In this document: one piece after another, positions 59,947 through 64,000 of the stretch
Layout of the letters: each line of letters begins with the position of its first letter
How positions within the stretch are numbered: the first letter of the stretch is position 1
Origin: JAWKRB01 sp041389885
GTDB lineage: Bacteria; Myxococcota_A; Polyangia; Polyangiales; Ga0077539
DNA length: 64,000 nt
Direction of reading: 5' to 3'
Assembly: GCA_041389885.1 (NCBI GenBank)
Contig: JAWKRB010000018.1
Span: 111,221-175,220, forward strand
Notes under the pieces: generated by a model
What the model saw: only the letters and a program-made list of their open reading frames with translations
What the model was told of the DNA's origin: nothing
The model's database searches: none
Translations under genes and position numbers: made by a program

Positions 59947-62872
59947 CACCACAGCCCCAGGGCGCCCGCGCCGTCGACGCCCATCCCGCGCTCCAGCGGC
60001 GCCTCGGGGTGAATCCGTTGGGACCAGGTCCGGTCGTTGCCCACGGGCCCCGCGGGCATTCGGTCGTAGGTGTCGTCGCCCGCGCCGTCGAGAAAGATCC
60101 CCACGGTGGGGCGCATGAGCCTCCCAGGGTCGGTGAGGGTCTCGAGCGCGGCGTTGCCCACGGTGAGCGCGCTGCGGGCGGAGTAGGTGTCGTCGCCGCC
60201 CTCGTCGGCGAAGATCCCGGCGCCGTTCGCGTTGCCCGCGCCGAGGGAGAGGTTGGGCACGCCGTACACGTCGGCGTCGGCGCCGAGGTTGAGCAGGATG
60301 CCGAGGGAGAAATCGTGCCCCGCGCCCGAGGCCATGTTCTCGCGCGTGGAGGTCATGTTGAACACGTCGCGCCCGCCGCCGTCGACCAGCGCGCCGTACG
60401 CGTAGTGCGCCGCCGCGCCCTGCACGTACCACCGGGCGTCGTAGCGGTCGTCGCCCTCGCCGTCGAGGAGCATCCCCACCGCGCCCCAGTACCCGGTGCC
60501 CTGGGCGAACACCCCAGAGCTGTAGCGGTCGGCGCCGCGGCGGTCGCGGAGCACGCCGACGCCGCCGCTCATCGAGAGGCGATCGGGCGCCTGGTCTGCG
60601 CGGCGGCCGAAGCCCGCGCCCTGGGTGAAGCTCGAGTTCGACCCTCGCGACTGCGGCGAGGGGTAGAGGATCGGCGTGACCTTGCTGTCGTACACGTCGT
60701 CGCCGTCGGCGTCGTAGAGCGCGCCGACGCCGCGCACGTAGCCGAAGCCCTGGGCGAAGGCCCAGGCCGTGTAGCGGTCGGCGCCGCCCGCGTCGACCAG
60801 CGCGCCGTAGCCCAGGATCCCGCCGCCCTGTCCCCCCGCCTCGAGGGTGTACTCGTCGTCGCCGCCGGCGTCGTAGAGGCCGCCCACGCCGAGCGCGCCG
60901 AAGCCCTGCGACATGCGCAGCGAGCGGTAGCGATCTCCCTGCGGCCCAAGGTCATAGAGCAACGCGACGCCGAGTCTCGCCGAGCCCTGGCGGCCGGTGC
61001 GCGACATCGACGGCGCGCCGGCGCCGCTGCGCGCCCGCCCGGCGTCGTCGCTCGGGAGGGTCTCGGTCGTGTCGAGGGACGAGGGGCGCGCGACGTAGCC
61101 GTACGCGTCGGCGCCGTCGAGGTCGACGAGCACGCTCACGGGGTTCTCGGCGCTCGCGTTGGCGGCGACCTGACACTCGTAGGTGTCGTCTCCGCCGAGG
61201 TCCACCACGAGCAGCGTCGCGGGGAACTCGTCGGCCGTGTACCGGTGCGCCGCGGCGTCGCGGATCACGATGCGCCCCAGCGGGGTGTCGACGTCGAAGC
61301 TCGCGCCCATCACGCCGCGAAAGCGCCCGAGGTCGGCGGCCTCGAGGGTGCGCGCCAGCGCGATCGCCTCGCGCGCGGGGAGCTGCACGTCGCCGAGAAA
61401 CGCGCCGAGCTGCACGGCGTCGGTGAGGTCGGGGCGCTCCGACGCGAGGTTCGTCGGGAGGTTGATGAAGGGCGCGGTGTTGAAGAGCAGCTCGCGGTAC
61501 TCGGCGACCGCGCCGAAGCGAATCCCGCGGTCCCGCGCGCGCGCCGCGTCGAGGGCCGCGCGGAGCACGGGGGCGAGCGCGACCCGCAGCGCCGCAGGCA
61601 CATCGCTCGCGTCGGCGCGCATCGCGGGGAGGTCCGCGGGGGCGCCGTAGGCACTCGAGGATCTCGCGCGCGGCGTCGACGAAGGCGCCCTCGTCCGCGG
61701 TAGGGGAGCGGGTCGGGGAGCGCCGCCGGGCGCGCTGAGCCCGTGGTCGCCAGGGCGTGTATCGCCGCGAGGGCGCCGCTCAGGGTGCGGGCGCCCTCGT
61801 CGAGCTCCGCCCCGGTGCGCCGCGCGAAGTCGACGCCCGCGAGCCAGTCGCGGTGCACCCGGTCGAAGCCCGGCAGGCGAAAGCGGTCGCGGGTGAGCCA
61901 GAGCGGGAACGCGTCGAGGTTGGCGTGGGTGAAGTACAGGTCGCAGCGCGTCCACGGCGCGGCGGCGTCGGCGGCGAGCGCGCGGTCGAGGAGCCCTCCG
62001 CGGTCGCCCGCGGCGCACGCGCAGTCCCTCGGCACGCAGCGGTTCCCCACGCCCGGCAGCGCGAGGCAACGGACCTCGCCGCCCCCGCACTCGTCGTCGC
62101 TCGCGCACGCCGCCGTGCAGAACCCGCGCAGGCTCGCGGGCAGCCCCGTCGCGCAGCTCAGCCCGCTCGGGCAGCCCGCGCCGCCCTCGCACGGCGCGCC
62201 CACGCCGCGGGCGTTCACCGCGCGCACGCCGCAGGCCTCGGGGCCTACGCGGTCGTCGGGCACGCAGGCGCGCACGGCCACGCCCTCGCGGGTCTCGACC
62301 ACGCGGCAGCGCCGCGCGCCGTCTTCGCAGTCCGAGTCGCGCGCGCACGCGCTGAGGCACACGGCGCCGGTGCGGCCGCGCACCGACTCGGTGCGGGCGA
62401 GGTCGACGCAGAGCGCGTAGCGTCCCACGCAGCCCTCGGCCGGGCAGGCGAGGTTGCGACGCGACGTCATGGGCACGCAGGCCCCCGCGGCGGGGAAGCA
62501 CAGCGCCGAGCCCGGCGCCCCGCGGCACGTCGCGTCGATGCCGCTCGCGCAGGGCGCGCCGGGGGCGTCGCACGCGAGCTGGCAGAAGCGCGCGCCGGGC
62601 TGGTTCACGGCGTCGATGAGCGAGCAGATGCCGCCGGGGCCGCACTCGTCGTCGTAGAGGCACGGCATGCAGGTGTAGGGCGGCGTCTCGCGCACGGTCG
62701 GGGCGACGTCGGCCGCGGTGACGTCGACGACGACGCTCGCCTCGGGGAGGTCGGGAGCGACGGTCGCCCCGTCGGCGCCGAGGTCGCCCGCGGCGGCGTC
62801 GTGCGGGGCGGGGGAGGTCGAGCACGCGGCGAGGGCGGCGAAGGCGGCGAGGGTGGCCAGGGCGCGAAGCAT
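59946..62872 (-). pseudogene. Large lipoprotein with D-x-G-x-D-x-Y repeats, interrupted by two frameshifts
   Basis: ATG 62872 opens MLRALATLAAFAALAACSTS, a lipobox signal. Residues to about 280 are cysteine-rich (YTCMPCLYDDECGPGGICS). A linker region follows (LYFTHANLDAFPLWLTRDRF). Around 61,703-61,706 and 61,648-61,656 the frame shifts twice: DPLP, then TADEGAFVDAAREILE, then AYGAPADLPAMRADAS. The C-terminal ~560 residues carry about twelve repeats with the core D-x-G-x-D-x-Y (VVDLGGDDTYECQ, YDAGGDDEYTLE, VDAGGADRYTAW, LDGEGDDRYDAR, LDGAGDDTYDRM). They may bind Ca2+. Intact length would be about 970 residues. The two shifts sit in or beside short G runs, so a sequencing error is plausible. 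Confidence 0.7.
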
Positions 62873-62994
62873 CCGCGCAGGATATCCCCGCCGCTGGCGC
62901 GAGGCGCGGGCTTACCCGTATAGTCCGCGCCCTTTTGCGCTCCCCCTGCGAACGCGGCTCGGCGCCGCGACGGGGAGCGCCCTCGGTGAGCGCC

Positions 62995-63945
<951 letters not shown>

Positions 63946-64000
63946 CGAAATCGTCGGGCGTTGCGCGGCCGAGCCCCGCGGTGTACCGCTTGCCGAGAGG

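Overview
This is a very GC-rich, tightly packed chromosomal window with about 52 protein genes. I recognise no tRNA, rRNA, CRISPR array, insertion sequence or phage gene. Several features point to a myxobacterium (Myxococcota): Ser/Thr kinases with PEGA or sulfatase-modifying-like output domains, many cysteine-rich lipoproteins, a C-terminal MYXO-CTERM-type sorting signal, a giant pseudokinase/TPR protein, and a myo-inositol-phosphate synthase. The genus cannot be fixed from this stretch.

Layout. 1-5.9 kb (minus): CoA-transferase A/B subunits, two lipoproteins, a VKOR-DsbA fusion and a PQQ-type propeller lipoprotein running off the left edge. 6-12 kb: metallophosphoesterase, Ser/Thr kinase with PEGA domain, RidA, a frameshifted unknown gene, an unknown gene and purA. 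12-38.8 kb: a long surface-glycan/phospholipid region with seven glycosyltransferases, four SAM methyltransferases, a flippase, two polysaccharide deacetylases, two CDP-alcohol phosphotransferases, a CTP-type nucleotidyltransferase, a nucleotidyltransferase/aminotransferase fusion and inositol-phosphate synthase. An Fpg-type glycosylase, an MFS transporter, an IscA-type carrier and a DksA-type regulator are interspersed. 38.9-53.7 kb: secreted and cell-surface proteins (murein endopeptidase, Cys-rich lipoproteins including one with 16 repeats, two esterases, a VWA lipoprotein, a MYXO-CTERM protein overlapping a CPBP protease gene) and a badly frameshifted kinase-FGE cluster at 47.9-50.3 kb. 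53.9-64 kb: a 1771-residue pseudokinase/TPR protein, ArfB, a 2Fe-2S ferredoxin, a large D-x-G-x-D-x-Y repeat lipoprotein and an HD-domain protein.

How the genes may work together. Inositol-phosphate synthase, the LicC/IPCT-like nucleotidyltransferase and two CDP-alcohol phosphotransferases would suffice to make an activated polar head group and transfer it to a lipid or to another inositol phosphate. Glycosyltransferases, methyltransferases and a flippase surround them, so a glycosylated phospholipid or phosphopolyol-modified surface glycan is a reasonable reading; this is inference. The VKOR-DsbA fusion could form the disulfides of the many Cys-rich secreted proteins. Genes within blocks commonly overlap by 4 bases (ATGA or GTGA), suggesting translational coupling.

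Sequence quality. Eight genes carry apparent single-base frameshifts, mostly in or next to G/C runs and concentrated at 47.9-50.3 kb. The broken reading frames resume recognisable protein in another frame, so residual sequencing error is at least as likely as true gene decay.
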